64,000 nucleotides of DNA from Serilophus lunatus (Eukaryota; Chordata; Aves; Passeriformes; Eurylaimidae). Under the pieces are notes generated by a model. The model ran no database searches, had not been told where the DNA came from, and saw only the letters and a list, made by a program, of their open reading frames with translations. The first letter of the stretch is position 1; each line of letters starts with the position of its first letter. The position numbers were made by a program, and so were the translations under genes. Where the stretch lies: NCBI GenBank assembly GCA_013399895.1, contig VXBA01004393.1:62001-126000 (forward strand), given 5' to 3'. Below, piece after piece: positions 1-14,500 of this stretch.

Positions 1-574
1 GCAATGAAAGTTATATCTTAAAAATAGCCGAAAGCCCAGACAAACCAGCTTTTGGCAGAGAGTGGGAAAGAATGGAAGAATTAGTATTTGGGTGTAGTGT
101 TTGAGCAATGACTAGCAAAGAATCAAGATTTGAACCTGAACACTGTGAGCACTTTACTGTGTCAAAATCTTTACAGATTTTCTTTGTCGAGGTGAGGTTA
201 TATCCTTTATAGCAACATTTGGTAGTTGCTTTAAATTATTAAAGGTATTTCATAGGGTTGTAGCTCTTTGAGCATAGTTTGCAAAGAGGGCCCCTGCCTG
301 TATTCTTAAGGTAGGTTAATGATGACTTTCCTACCGCAATGAGTCCAGGACACTGAGGTTAATAAAACCCGTAGCTCTTCTTCATGACTATCATGGGATA
401 TTTAATGTTCAGGAGTGTGCGAGACCTCAGCTTAATGTTCCGTATGAAGAATAGTGCTGCCAAGCACTCATCATCCCTAGTGCCGGCACAGGACATTAGA
501 GGTGCAAGGAAAGGGCCAAGCACGCTTGGGAAGAGCTCAAGCACCTCTGAGTGAGCGTGGCCGTCCTCCTTTAT
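1..574. other. non-coding stretch, nothing recognised
   Basis: AT-rich sequence with few CpGs. No repeat family, RNA gene or convincing exon was recognised. The open frames here are short and overlap. Confidence 0.6.
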
Positions 575-650
575 AGAATCAGAATTACTTAGGTTGGAAA
601 AGACCTTTACAATCATAGTCAAGCTGTAACAACCGCAGTGCTCTAGGGCA
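575..650 (-). mobile_element. CR1 LINE 3'-end fragment
   Basis: On the plus strand this begins with an AGAATCA-type start followed by AGGTTGGAAAAGACCTTTA and an ATCAT..TCAAG stretch. That is the reverse complement of the 3' terminus of avian CR1 retrotransposons, so the element lies on the minus strand. Only the last 50-75 bases are recognisable; beyond about 625 the match decays and the 5' limit is approximate. CR1 copies are usually 5'-truncated by incomplete reverse transcription, which fits this short remnant. It has no coding capacity. Confidence 0.8.
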
Positions 651-3600
651 AGGAGCTGGGACCAGCTGGCGGGGTTGTTTGACTGGGGGTCTATAGCCAC
701 TGCTAGGGCTAAGGAGTGTTTTGCTTGAGATGGGCAAGTCCCAGTCCCAGCATAGCTGATGATTCATTCTGAGCTGGCACGATGAAAGAATTTATTTATT
801 TGATATAATCTCTTTATTTTCCTCTTTTCTCATCTCCTGCCACCCCCATTTGAGAGCAGGAAGGAATTTTTGGGGGTGTGAGGAATAATGAAAGATTCAT
901 ATGGGAGGGCAGAGTTTGCTCTTGTGCAAACTCTTAAACAAAGGAAGAAAGAAGGTGGGTGTAAGGGGGAGTTAATTTCTCCCTTCCTCTTTCCCCTCTC
1001 TCCAAAAAGAGTTTGAGACTTTAAAATAGTCCGGCATTGTTCTGGGACTTAGTGGGCTTTTCTAGCTGTGAATATTGCAGCAAATACCACAGCAATGACA
1101 GTATAGCACTGTCTGTATTCTCTCTGTGCGCTGGCTGGACAGGGATTTTTCATTTCATGCATCATTTACAGCCTTCTGCATTGATCTACAAAGTCAGTGT
1201 GTATTGCGGGCACAAAGGGAAAGAAGAAAGGGAAAGAGATAGGCCTGAATGACAAAGTTCAGATCTGAAATCAAGTCTCTGTTCAAACTTCCCCAAAGCA
1301 CTGATTGTGCCTTACAGTTTACCTCCTGGTTCAAGAAGGACAGTTTACATCATAAAGATCAGATACAGGTTTGAGTCAAGTTTTAAAGCCCCTTAAACTA
1401 CAGAAAATGAGCCAGAGTTGTATCATAACAAGGGAAGGTCAGAACCCTTGGCTGGGATTTTCGAACTCAAGAAGTGGTCATTGGTGTCTGTCTGTTGGGA
1501 GGTGATTGTGTTTGCAATGTTTAACACCTTTTTTTTCTGTAAGTAAAGGCAACGGGGTATTTCAGGGTATTATAAGGAGTTTTTTTCTAACTTACACTAG
1601 CTCCTAATCCTTTTTAATGGATGGTTCACTAAGTCAGTATCCTACATATCAGCACTCAAGCCACATGCTTCTTCCTTAGAAGCAGTTTCACATCCTATTG
1701 TAAGAGGGAATAAAGATGTGAGGGGAGGATAAAAGTAGAAACATAAAGATTGAGGGGTAAACATTTAGGTGTTGGGTTGGGATGACTATGGTGAAGGGGG
1801 AACTGAAACTATTCCTCTGTGCTTCAGTCCACTTAATGGTGGAGCCTGCTGCTTCTCTTTGCAGTAAGACATAGGTTCTAAAAAAAAGAAGTGGAGAAAG
1901 CAGATCTGCTTTGCTTGTCCTGTCCAGGGGATTTTTACAGGGAAAGAAGCATAAGCTGAAAGAGAAATGTCTTCAATAATTTTTCTTATTTTCCAGATGT
2001 CTTTCATATAAAAATCTCTTCCTTTTGCAAAATTCTATGTTACTAGCACAGACTTTTTTTTTTTCCAATTTAAAAGTAGCATTTTGTGATGTTAATTTTT
2101 TTAAAGACTCTGTCTAGGCATGTTTCATACACATGCAATTTTGTTTTATCATAGTAACAAGCATTCTAATCTCTCTCATCTGCTTTAATGAACTACTAGT
2201 ATAATCTTGTCATTTTGGTCTGCTGTACCTTGCCGTTCAATGAGGTCTCATTTCCACTGCCAGTTGCCCAAGGCTATTAGTCAGCAGCAAAGCTCACTCA
2301 CAAAACCAACCCCAATCAAAAGCATCAATGCCATGAGGTAAAAAGTTTGTCTCAAGCTGCTCCTCTGGCAGCCAGGCAAGTTCTACAAGTTGCTCAGCCA
2401 AGGCTGAGCAGGGTGGTTGAGACGCTGTGCCCAGCCAGCACCTTGCTTGGGCTGAGCCACTGAAAGAGGGACAGATGGATCCCTTGGGATGCATGCGGCT
2501 GGTATGCAGCACCCCGGACTCCCAGCATGTCGCCTCTGCCGGGGGAAGAGCTCTGCTGTGCAGGGGGAGTAATGTCATGCAAAAAATGGGGTTTTTTGGA
2601 CCCACTGTCAACATCAAAAGAATGAGGGGCTTTAGATACTACAGATAGAAGATTCAATGTATGTTGGCTTCTGTGTAATCAAAGGCAATTTCTGATTTCT
2701 AACAAGAGAGAGAAAATGGTGGGGTTATTACCCCCCAACCCCCTATGGCAGAGGAGGCAGGAGGAAGAAAATGCTGTCTCTACATCAGTGTCATGTAATT
2801 AGTAGAAAAGAGACTGGGGAAGAAGAAGAGAGCTGAGATCCTCTATGGTGATGCCTGATTCCTTGGAAAAATCACTTGGAGAAACCCAAGGATCTTTCTA
2901 GAGCAGCCCCATGTTTCAGTAGAGGTGGGCACACCCATCAAGGGCTGGGGATATGAGATGAAGTCATTCTTCCTCACCTGTGTTTTGCACTCCAAAAAGC
3001 CCCAGGCTCACTGGAAGGTGCCAGCTGTAAGGAATCCAAATCTCCAAGCAATGGCTCTCCTCACCTACACTGCTCCCTGTTCCTCAGTGTTGGGATTGGG
3101 CAATGCTTGCACCATCAGTTATATATAGAAACCAGGAGGAGATTCCTAAACTACTCACCTTTTGGTGTTAGGAAGTAACTGGAACGTCCTTTAAAGGGAT
3201 ATTCCATAGTTTCCATGGGAAAGCTGAACATGGTATTAGGAGAATTCCTTGTTGGCTGAGAAAATCCTCTTGGTCTGTGGCTTATCCTGAATTCTGCTCT
3301 TGGCACCTGCAATGTCTCTGCAGTCACTCAGGTCAGCCTGTGCTGCTCCCCTGCCCATCCAGCCAGATGCAGCTGTCCCTCAGACAGCACTAAGCTGTGT
3401 ATGAAGGCAGTTCTGCGCTCTTCCTGGAGATCCTCCTTGCAGGAGCACTCCCATGAGTACCATTGAGCAATGTCAGAGAAGACATTCCAGGCAGGTGTCT
3501 GCTTCTGTTACATCACGATAATAAAGTGCATTTACTTCTAATCTATACAAATTGGGCCTCATGTGGTGCTTTCTGCTTTTCTTTGAGTTTCACTAATATC

Positions 3601-4956
3601 AACCCAAGTAGGTCCTTCTAGGTCATTGCCAAATTGCTTCCTAAACTTTGAGCTAAGTGACTGGAACTAGACTTTCAGATCTTCAGAGCAATCTGATCTG
3701 TGAGAAGGTGCCTGTGATAACTGTTTAGCCTTGTGGTCATAAGAGCAAATGAGAACAACCCCATAGTCCTCACTGCCTCCCCAGATTGCTGTTGGTTGTG
3801 GTCACCTCAGGACCAGTATCACATTATGTCAATCATGACTGCAGGAAATCGGCCCTTGACACAGAGCAATCCCATTCAATACCTTTCTATATCATGACTG
3901 GTTTTAAGACTTGGTACAAAAATAAATTGGAAGGTTTAGAAATCCACCAACCTTTATATACCTTTTTTCCCACATCCTTCTGATCTGATGAAGTTTTCTG
4001 GCCTTACCTTCTTCCGTCATGTGCCTCTAGTGAATTTGTTTGTGGTACAGCTGTAATTACCTCTTCCACTTGCCATACTTTGAATAAAATCTCGCTCTGG
4101 ATAAATGAGTCTTGAAACAAATAAGGTTTAGTAGATCTGGTATCTCAAATTAAGCAGTCTCAGAGTTGTTGCCCCGAGATTCTTTTCTGTCTGGAGATTT
4201 GCCACGTGACACAAGACCAAAATTGATCTAGGGGGCCACCTCGCTCTCAAGTCTAATCTCGTCAGTGAGAGTCATCTTTTTTAAAATACTGGTCAGTAGG
4301 AACCTAAAAAGTCTCCTTGAAAGGGTTGTAAGATAAAGATGGAAGTATTTATGACCTGGGAGACTACAGTAGGCTCAGCTTTGGAGCTGGGCAAGGTAGG
4401 TGGCTCTTTTGTGTCCATCATATTTTTAATTTTTTGTTGTTTCCTAATAGTTTTATTAACAAAGAATGATTATCAAACTTGATAATTGAGACTAGCAATC
4501 ATTCCTTCAACCTGTGCGCAACTTCTCTCAGTCCTCTGAGAGTTTTCCACTCTTCATGCTTGGCTCCTCTCAGGTCACTTGGCCCTTGATGTATGCTGGA
4601 TTAAACGAGAATACTTAAAAGTAAATTGAGCCAGTGTTTGTCTCCTCAGATATCAAAATTAACTCCCTATTAAAAACATTGTGCTGTTTAAACACATTTT
4701 GGATTTTTTCTTTTTGAACCAATGTTTCCACCTTTGTCAGTGACACAGACACATCACCATGAAAAACCAGTAAGAAAGCACAGTTCTTATCTGCTGTAAT
4801 CTAATAAGACGTCAGTGTGGAAAAAAGGAGGTCAGCCAAATGCGGCTCCTTTCAGTTTAAAATTCTGAAAATGACTCACTCCTTATTTAGTCTTATAATG
4901 AGCTCCCGCCCACTTAGGGCAAGTGTCTAATTTCAGTTGCTCTGGCTTAAATCCAG
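651..4956. other. non-coding stretch with minor low-complexity tracts
   Basis: No gene or repeat family is recognised. There is a T run near 2051-2064, and a G-run/C-run pair at about 2719-2744 that could fold back on itself. Open frames between 2294 and 2657 overlap on both strands and resemble no known protein, so they are taken as chance. Confidence 0.6.
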
Positions 4957-5035
4957 AGGGCTTCCATTGAAGTGGATGAAGCTCCTGTAGATTTACATAG
5001 CTGCAAATGAGATCAGATCCTGGCCTCAGGTGCCA
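4957..5035. repeat. possible relic of an ancient amniote interspersed repeat
   Basis: The stretch has CCATTGAAGTGGATG, then TAGATTTACATAGCTG and GATCCTGGCC. This order (CATTGAAGTCAATGG-like, GATTTACACCAGCTG-like, GGATCTGGCC-like) recurs in old interspersed repeats of reptiles and birds. The match is from memory and is diverged, so family name and limits are uncertain. A second partial match is at 33058-33095. Confidence 0.35.
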
Positions 5036-8000
5036 TTGAGCCGAGCCCTCTGCTCCAGGATGGGAGACTGTTTTCAGCAGAGATTGAAGGGGCTCAGGTG
5101 ACCACCACTGCTCACAAGAGCTTGCTCTAGAGGTTTCTGATAATGCTGTTACTGTCAGAGTAACACTGATTTTTTTAAATATTTTTTTTTGTCTCCCAAT
5201 GTATTGTACTACCAGACAGTTCAGTTCTCATTCTCAAGGGCAGGGGTGTATCCTAGGAGAAGTGTCCTGTACTTTCAAAAGTGAGCATGAGCACCAGAAC
5301 TTCTCCAAACATTTCCAGTTCAAAATGGCTTGAAGAGATCAGTGATTAGGCAGAATTATATTTTTTAAGAAAATCCTCACTCTTTAACTTCACTTGCTTG
5401 CTGAGAGAAATTAAATTAAAGCTGTGTGTATTTTTTCAATCATTTTCTCTTAAAGCTCCACCTCTGCTCCTCTGGCTTGGTTTCCTGCCTTGTCCCATTG
5501 ATTCTCTGGATAAGAAACCCAAAGGTATGCTTTAAATGTCTCACAGCAGCAACACAAAGCACAGCAATGCAGAGTCACTGAAACTCCTGAATGTTTGTGG
5601 GAGGCTGCTAAGGGTTGGTGTCAGTGACTGCCTGGGCCCCTTGCCAAAACCTTGTCCTGGAAGAAGTTCTTGGAGGGCTTTGCATGTTGCTGAAGTCTGG
5701 AGGCTATCCTGGTTAATAAAGGTGCTTCCTAGCATGTCAGAAATTGTTCATATGGAGGTCATTGGCTTGGATTAAGGGACAACATCTACCCTCATGGCAA
5801 TGATGTCTGTAGTAAGAGACTGAGTTGCTGGAAGGTGATCAGGAATCATGTTCCTTCATACCAGAATGCAAACTAGGGAAAAATACTGGACAAGAACCAA
5901 CAGTAACTTGTGCATCCAACATTATATCAGGAAGGATCACAGGGGAAGTGATGCCCTCCAAGTCAGAACTTGTGTTAAGCAGCTGTATAGTTGAAGAGAA
6001 CAAAACAAGAAAAAAGCCTCAAACATGAAACCTTTCAGAACCAGAGGTGGTCAGGATGTCGGTTTTGTATCCACAAGATGACATGTTCAGAAGTGTGGTG
6101 ATAACATGAGGGTTTCAGTGTTGACTCATACAAAGACTACCACCTACTTGAGTACAGTGACATTTCCTGGGCTCCTGGCCTGCTGCTGGCTACACTTGTG
6201 CCAGCTGGGGTGCCAGAAGGGAGTGCTGCAGCACATGCACCAGTCTCAAATATCATTTTATTTAACATTGACATTTTGCCTCCTGGAGAAATGCAGTGGA
6301 AGTTATTGCCTTGGTATGGCTTAGTGAGAGACCTCATATGTGAGACTATAAATGTCCAGGATGAATAGTGTTCAGGCACTTACAAGCTTAGCCTGTCACA
6401 ACCTGTTTTGATTTATTATGATTTAATATAATTCCTAGAAATTATTCTCTATACATATGTTGTATAATTGTTTCACAGAAGGGCTGTTCCTAATCATCTA
6501 GCAGAAGCCAGGTTCAGGCTAAAATCAGGAGTTTCAAGAAAACAGGGCAATTAAAATATTTTAAAACCAACTGCCAGATTTTCATTATGTTCCGTAGCTT
6601 TTTATGGTGATTTTTGTATTAATTGTTTTTCTGGACTGTAAAACAGATAGAAGATGTATTCTATGTATAGGGTCAGATTGCTGATAAGACTATTGTTGCT
6701 TATCTGGCTCACAGTGACACCGGGGTGTGTCGCAGAGAGTGTGAAGAATGATGCAAGGTCACATGCAAAGCTTTCTTAGGAAGTGCCTTCCTTTGGCAGC
6801 CCTGAGGCTTGTATATTCAGAGACATTCACTTTATGCAGGAGAGTGAGATGCCTTGATGTTCTGAAGGGTCCAGTTGCTGTCCTTGCTGAGGGTGGGTCT
6901 AAATTGGAGGAGGAGCAGACATCCAAAACAATTCTGACCTTCACAGTCCATCTTGTGTTCTCCCACTGTACCAAAAATGCTTATAATATTGTCAGACTTT
7001 CCAAGGATGTTACTCACAAATTTCAGTTTCAAAAGTGAACTGCTTTCATGAGCGTTTGTTTCATTTGCCTTTTCGCCTCTGTTTCTCCTGAATCAGTTTT
7101 GGAAAAATATACAAAGCTGCTACAGCTACGGGTTACTGCATTTGACACCTTTTGTTTGTTGTTCCACCACAGCATCACTTGAGATGCCTTTACCGTACAT
7201 ATGCATGCCACAGAATAATTTTCTAAGCAAAGCAGCAGTCCCTCCCCACTGCAGATGAGACAAAATCTTTCAAATCCCATGTTTCCCCTTTGTTTGTATG
7301 GCCCTGAACACTAAAAGCATTTTTTTCCTTAAGTATGCTTTGCTCCAAATAAAATAACTCAGAGCAAAGTTGCTGTAACATTGATACCCTGGCTCTACTC
7401 AACGTGTTTGTATTGCAATTTTTTTTTTTTCAGTGGGTAGAACACTGGTTTTCTACCATGTATGAAGGCAAGAAGGTTTTCCAAGCCCTTGAGAAAGGCT
7501 CATTGGTGCTCTGCAGCCGAGGTTTTGTTGGGAAGGTTGTTAGGTGCCTTGAGCTGATGCCAGTCCCACCCTCCTCCATCTGTGTATCAAGTAGGTTTGA
7601 TGGCTTTTCCTGCCTAGAGAAGCCCCATTTGAGAGTTCGATCCAACAAGACTTCTGCAGGAGGCTGAAAAAGTGCAGGTCTCCAAAGCTTGAGCTATTTT
7701 AGTTCTTTTTCAATTGGTTATAATTAGATATGGACCAGGTTGGAAATTCCCACCATCTGCTTGGAGCCTTAAATCACCAGAAAAGACACCCAGCTCTGAG
7801 GTACCTCTCGTCACTAATTGTAGATATGTTTTCACCTTGTAAGCCTTCATCCCCAATCCTGCAGTAAAATCATCCTCTTCTCCTATTTAGCTCTTTTGCC
7901 TTTAGCTTGGCACAAGTGGTGTTCAAATGAAACTGGAAGCCTGGGCTGGTTTTCTGGAGGATTTGTCAAAGTGCTGTTGTCACACTGCCAGCTGCAATCG

Positions 8001-11000
8001 GTCCCCAGGGCTGCGACCTGCTGCCAGCACCTCACAATATGGAGCTGGGTTTGGAAACGCCAGGATGTATTGGGAAAAAAATAAGAAATTGCCACTTTTA
8101 ATTTAAAACTTTCCACATAGTTGATCTTTTGGCAAATAATGATCTGAAGTGACGGGCCTGGTCCCCAGATCTAATTGTTAATTGGTCAATCGGCCTCTAA
8201 CTGACTGGCATATTGCTCTGATCATCTGAAAGCCTTTTGGCACTATTTCTTCGGCCCAGGTTAGCTGCTTGTACTTGTACAATCTGGTTGCAAAATGTCA
8301 TTGCTCTGAATCACTAGAACCAGTGCCAAGCCCTCTGGTGTCTGAGGGAAGGGCTCCCTGGCAGCTCCTGAGCCTCGGATGGTACCCTGGCTGCCTTGCA
8401 CTGGGCTGGAAGGATCTGTGTGTACAGGATGCTGCACCCTGGGCTCCAGCACATGGATCCAGGTGCCTGCACGGGTGCAAACACTGATTTGTGACAGAAG
8501 ATGCATCATGCTGTTTGTTCTGAACTTGAGCAGCATTGCCAGCCCTTTATCAGATCATAATCAAAACAAGGGCAATTAATTTCTGCACCCTTATCTTATC
8601 TCACTGATCTTACAAGCCCTTTTTCAGAGTTTGTGCTCTTGTTTCCAGCTCCTGAATGTGGCTGTAGCGCCGTTTTAGTTCAGTAGTCTATAATTCAAAC
8701 TTCAGGACCAAATGCACTTCCCATGCAGGTCTTTTCATAATTGGTTTTTGGGCTGGTCTGTTCTGTGATGTGTAACTGTTAGCAGTTGTAAAAAGATAAC
8801 TCACATTTTTAAAAGCCTAACGCTTGCTCTGTGCAGATAAAAACTGTGACAAATTATGTTCCAAAAAAATCATGAAAGTAGAGAGACATGTTAATAACCA
8901 AAGGTGAAGCCTCATCTGAAGGTCAGCAGGAGCTATTAAAGTGGTCAGTAATTCCAGGGTTTGCCAGCAGCGATTTGACCATATCACTTATCTACTCTGG
9001 TCCATGCTTAAGCATCTCCCTTAGTGAAAAAATAATCCACCGAGAGTAATACTGGAGGTCAGAGGTAACTATATAAAAAAAGCAATATTGTCAAAATAAA
9101 CCAGGCTTTCAAGTACAGACATTCAAATTATCAGTCCGTTAAAATATTTTGACTTTGACAATTTTATCACAGTACTTGAACACATCCTTTAAAATATGGC
9201 TTTTCATTATATTCAGACAAAAAAAAAAAAAAGATCAAGTAGATCACATTAAAAAGGATGTAGGGTAAGGAATGGCATTTCACACTGTCATATGAGCATC
9301 AGGTAATAAAGTGCAATTTTTAGTTTCAGAATTTCAGAGATGCCAAAGTGGGGCCAAATAATAAATGTGGCTATAATGCAAATTTCATGAAGCAGGAGCT
9401 GGAATTGCAAAACATTCTGCTGTCAGCAGGCTGAGGGAATCCCTCCTGCCCAGCCAACATATCTGCTGGGTGGCACTGAAAGGAAGGGAAGAGTCTGGTT
9501 TTATTTTTTTAGAACTGACATCCACCTCTAGGTGATGGGTAAAGCCATGATCTTACTGATGCCTATGCAAGGGTTTCTGTGGGCTTCAGAAGCAGCAGCA
9601 CAATCTGTGCCTGTTTGTAGCACACTGTCACTGCTAAGCTGGTTTTAGCAAAGCTGTCTTTAGCTCCTGGCTGCATATCAGGTACTTTGCATTAGACTGG
9701 GGTTGTTGGTTGAAAGCACAGACTGAAGACTCAGGGAAATAAAACGAAAAGCAATGTTTTATCTTTCCTCTGCCTGTCTGGGCTGCAAGCAGTGGGGTCC
9801 AGGTGAGCTTGCACTGTGTTCATACAGCATCCAGAGTAATAAAGTGTGTAGCTTCTGACTATAAAACTTCCTGGTTTATTAGACTCCCAAAGTTATTCAC
9901 ATTATTTTCAAAACAACTTTTCCTTTATAAATTCCTTTTCAAGTACTTATTGTGAACAAGCTTGTCCTGACAACATTTTTTTGTATGAAATAGTCACTGT
10001 GCAAGATGTAAGTTTTCTGTGTGTTCATGCAATATGATGAATTTGGTTGCCTGTGTGCTGTTTATCTTACAGTATACAACAGTATATTATGGTATATTCT
10101 TCTAAGTGTATTTTAGTACACTTTTTTTTTCAAAACCAACTTTCTGTGGTTAAATGATACTTTGATATGTCTTAAAGGGCAAGTATTCACAAGAACTTGT
10201 AATGCATATTTCAAGTAAAACCTTGGAATACCTCTGATAAATATGGATTATAGCAGGATAATTTATGTGTTCAAAACATGTTCCCTCATTTATGTGTGAG
10301 ACTGTGATGGTTTACCACTGCAGGCACTTTTTTTGCGTGTTCGCTCTACTGATAAAAAAATCCAAATCCCAACACAAAAGTTTATGAAGCTTAATTTATA
10401 GCCCAACAAGGAAACACGTAGTGAGGCATGTAATGAAAATGTCCTGTTTAGTTCTGTCATTTTGAATGCTCCCATTTTCTAAGACTTGAGGCAATTCAAT
10501 AATATTATTGATTCACACCTGTTCTGTAACGTTGCCTTTGCAATGAGATCCAGCAGAAGAGAAACCACACATCTGCATATACCTGAGACTTGCAGCACTT
10601 TTTTTTTTTTATTGTTTAGAGAGATACTACTCAGGTGCTGTCTCTGAGACATTCAGGTAACTAGTATAACCAATATCACAATCATATACAATATGTGTAT
10701 TATGGGCTGTCCCATACCTTACACATAGCGAATATTATGGGTCATGTACATTTATCCCTGTGCTAACTAGTATAAAATTCCAGCACTTTCCTATTCTGTG
10801 ACAGGGAGATGTAAAAATGTTGTGTTGCAGAGGAAAAAGAGGAAAAGATTAATTTTCCACAGCTCTTTAAAGGATGAATTTGTCTTTGCAGAGAAGATGC
10901 AAGAGGTTTTTTGCCCTTGGAGAAAAGAAAAATCAGATGAGCCTTGAAAACCTGGTGAGACCAGCCCATGGGTCAGGCCTGTTGTAATAAGAACGGTGAA

Positions 11001-11485
11001 AAACACAGATAAGAGGCCTCAAAGTAAACCTTAGGACCAAAACACAAGTGTTTGGATGGTTGTTCTTCAGGTAATATTTAAGCTATCCAAGCTGTACCCT
11101 GAACCTGGACAAGGGAACCAGCAGTCTTGTAAGAATAGGCTTTCCCATTACCTTCTGGCAATTTGCTTTTGGTGATTCCTGGGAAAATCAAGAGCAAGCC
11201 TCTTTGATTCCATTTTGGGTTTTACACTATAATCCAGCCAAAAATCAAGAAACAAAAGACCCTTCAGCTTCTTCAGGAGAGTTTGGATCTTCTTAGCACT
11301 TCACTGAAGAAGAGCTTGGGGAAATGTTTCCTCCTAAGTGGGTTCAGCAGCACCTGGATTTGAAGTCAAAGCAATATATTTTTCAAAACATCTGTAGGAA
11401 TAAAAAGTTCAGCTAGGGAATGGTGTGTTAAATTTCCCCTATCTGTTCACTTAGTTCCTTTTTTCTATTTGTTATTCTGATTTTC
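5036..11485. other. non-coding stretch, some blocks conserved-element-like
   Basis: No coding gene is supported. Open frames around 5536-5775, 6748-7038, 7404-7667 and 8261-8579 are short and overlap with frames on the opposite strand. An A run lies near 9219-9232 and a T run near 10601-10611. The stretches 8150-8260 and 8900-9070 have the mixed, non-repetitive, TAAT-containing texture typical of conserved non-coding elements, which can only be tested by alignment. A slightly GC-richer patch with few CpGs lies at about 8330-8480. Confidence 0.55.
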
Positions 11486-11506
11486 TTTTTTTTTTTTTTT
11501 TTTTTT
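11486..11506 (+). repeat. poly-T tract (21 T)
   Basis: An uninterrupted run of 21 thymines follows TTTTC. There is no adjacent retroelement that I recognise, so it is not clearly a poly-A tail of a minus-strand insertion. Confidence 0.95.
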
Positions 11507-14500
11507 GTCCCTTTGCAAGAGAGTTATTGAAACACAGTAACACACATTGGTGGCAGTAATGGCAGTTTTACAGCTTCCCTTAGCTAACCATTATCAGGCC
11601 ACTCAGTGCACCGAGTGGAAGGCACAATATTGCTTTAACACCCCTCTGATTTCCTTCCTCCCAGGGGGCGAATGCTCTGCAGAGAAACCTCCACACTACT
11701 GACCACAATTGCTGTAATTTGTTAGTGTAATGGGAAAAAGTACACAGCCTTTTGAAACTGGAAATATAAAACAATATTGTGTGATACTTTACATAAATAG
11801 GGCTTGTGCTTGGAAGTGCCTCTGGTTCAGTTGAGCTCTTCCCTAGGAGAGCCTTGATTACCTGGATTAACTCTCCTTGGTTAGAAAAGTGCTTATTAAT
11901 AAATTATACATCTGCAGTCAGTTGTTGCCTTACAAAAAAAAAAGGTTAAAACGGTTGTAGAAGGCAGTGTTCTGTATGATAATGGAATCCACAGGCTGAA
12001 GGATCATTTGGTAGTTAAACTTGAGTTACTCTAGAAACAAACATGAGTGTCTGCTGTTCTTGGACTCAGACTGTCCAAATAAGGAGAAGTTTGGAGTTTA
12101 TATCATTTGTCCTCATGAGAAACTCCATAATGGCAAGCGACACTGTGACTGATATGGGGGCATCATCACGTGTGGGGGTAGTGGAGGCAGGTGGGACTGA
12201 GCAGCAGCCTGACCCACTACAAAGCCAAACTTGGGTGTTTGTAGGCATCCAAACCTAATCTGTGTCTCTAGAATGACTATTTAAGTTTCCAAGGCCAGAG
12301 ACTAATCCTCTGCAGGGTTTCTGTGAACTACTAGAGAGGACCAAGTCCTCTGTCATGACTCTGCATCCCTGAGTCATGTACAAAGAGGCCTATAACACCT
12401 AGTCCGTGTGCAATTAATTTTCTTTTCTTGTCAGCTACGTTCTAGTAACTTTCCCTGTTGTTTGCGTTTCTAACACCTCTCTGCCCTGAGCATCATCCAG
12501 GTATCCCATCTGAGGGAAGGTCCCTGTGGGCATCTCCAAAGCCATGCTCAAATTTAGATCTCTCTGGCCCTTTGGGTTAGTTAAGGAGCTAAATTAGTTG
12601 CAGAGATGGATCCCTGAAGGAATCTGGTCTGCTGATCTGGTATTTGGTGGACTTTTCTTCAGGTCTGTTTGGCTTGTTATGAGGAAGTGTTGAGATGTCA
12701 GAACTGCTGTAAAATTACAAAAGCCAGCTACAAAAGGGCTCACTGTGGACTCTGAAAGCTTCCTTTTTATATTATTCCTTAGCATCCTCTACACAGTAGG
12801 TCATTTGGGGTTTTTTTCTATGAAAACAAAAGCATAGATTTTCTGGGGCTTTTGCTCATGATGGTGGTATGTGCTGTGGGTACCAGGGTGCTCAGGAGCA
12901 GGAAGCTGATGCAGGTAACTCTGCAGTCCAAAGGCGCTTCTGTGAAGGGTTTTCCTGACATCCCAGACAGGGATACTAAGGTCAATGGGGGTAGTAAGGC
13001 ACTGGGAGCAAGAAGGACCAGCTGAAATAAAAAAGAAAAAAAGAAAAAATAATAACAATTAAAAAATCAATCTTTCCTATAGCTGATCAATATTAATAAT
13101 GAAATTGAGTGGCTGAACAGGATATCTGTTTTATTATGAGTGGGGAAAATGAGAGAAATAAAAACAGAGGCAAATTACCTCTGCTGCTAATCAGACAAGA
13201 TCTAAAGTTTAATAGCTGCAGAATGATCACAGGGCTGCGGTAACTGCCTGCAGTTGTTTGAACAAGAGTCTTGAGTTTGCATGTTGTGAGTTATTGGAAA
13301 ATCTCTCTGCCATTAAGAGCTTTGATGAAAGATGTACTTAAGGTCTAAAATGACCAGAGGAAGCAGAGGAACTAGCAAGTGCTGCTGCTGAAGATGCCTG
13401 AAAGATAGATTCTGTGGTGTCATATGGTATTTGATGCCTTAACTGAAAAATGTCTGAGCCAAATAGGAGTTACACTAGTGAAAAGCAAGCTCTTTGGAGC
13501 TTCCTAAGCTTAGTTTGGGTTCAGGTGTTTCTAAGTTTAAACACAGCTTATCCACTTTGTGCTTGAACAAAAAAGCTGAATTGGAAAGGTATTTCTTCTA
13601 AGGCAGGAGGTTCTTCTGCTTTGGTTGGAGGCTTTTCACAGACTGGGCAAGAAAAGCAGCAGAGAATCAATCTTTCTGTGGTTCCTGCTAGAGACTTACT
13701 CAGATCCAGTTTTCTGGCCAGAGGAGTAAATAAAGAAGGGAAAATCCCTCTTGCAACTCAAAGGCCGTAAATCTGAGCATAGGTTGAGAGGTGAAATAGT
13801 TGCTTTCAAGCCTGAAAGTATTAAAGAAGATGGATAAAAAAAATCAGATTATCTACCTCTTAGAAATCCTTGTTATTAGGACATGTTTCCAGTTTTTTCC
13901 CTCTCAAGACTTCTTGAGAGAGTTCTTTTCTCTCAAATGATATTTACCCAGAGTAACCTTCACATCACAAACACACTTATCTCTGCTTTATATCAGCCTT
14001 AAGGATTAAGAATATGGATCTGTTTTCCAGACTGACCGTCTGACTTGCTGACCTGAGCTTGTTCATTCACAAAGCAGCACATGATGCCATTCTTGTCAAA
14101 ACCACAATTAGTCAAAACCCTTTACAGGAAACATGAGCCCAGTAAGGATGGATAAAGTAGGAAATCACGTGGTTAATCCGTAACTTGCTTGTAGCGTGAA
14201 GGTACAAGGATCTCTCCTGCTGGCACTTGCCAGCTGCAATCACATCAACGAAGAGCGCAATGAGCAGTGGACATTCTTAAAGTATTTTTCATCTTCAAAA
14301 CAGTTTCAACTGTTAAATATGAATTTTCATCTCACACTTGGAGAAAACATGAATGTTTTTGTCCATGATGCAGCTGAGTACCCTGCTTATGAAGCGCCTT
14401 AGAGGTTCTTGGATGGGTGAATAGAATGCCTGAATTGGCACTCAGGTGTCCCTGCCTCACTCTCCCCTCTGCATCAGCAGTGCTGGGACATTGCTATTCG

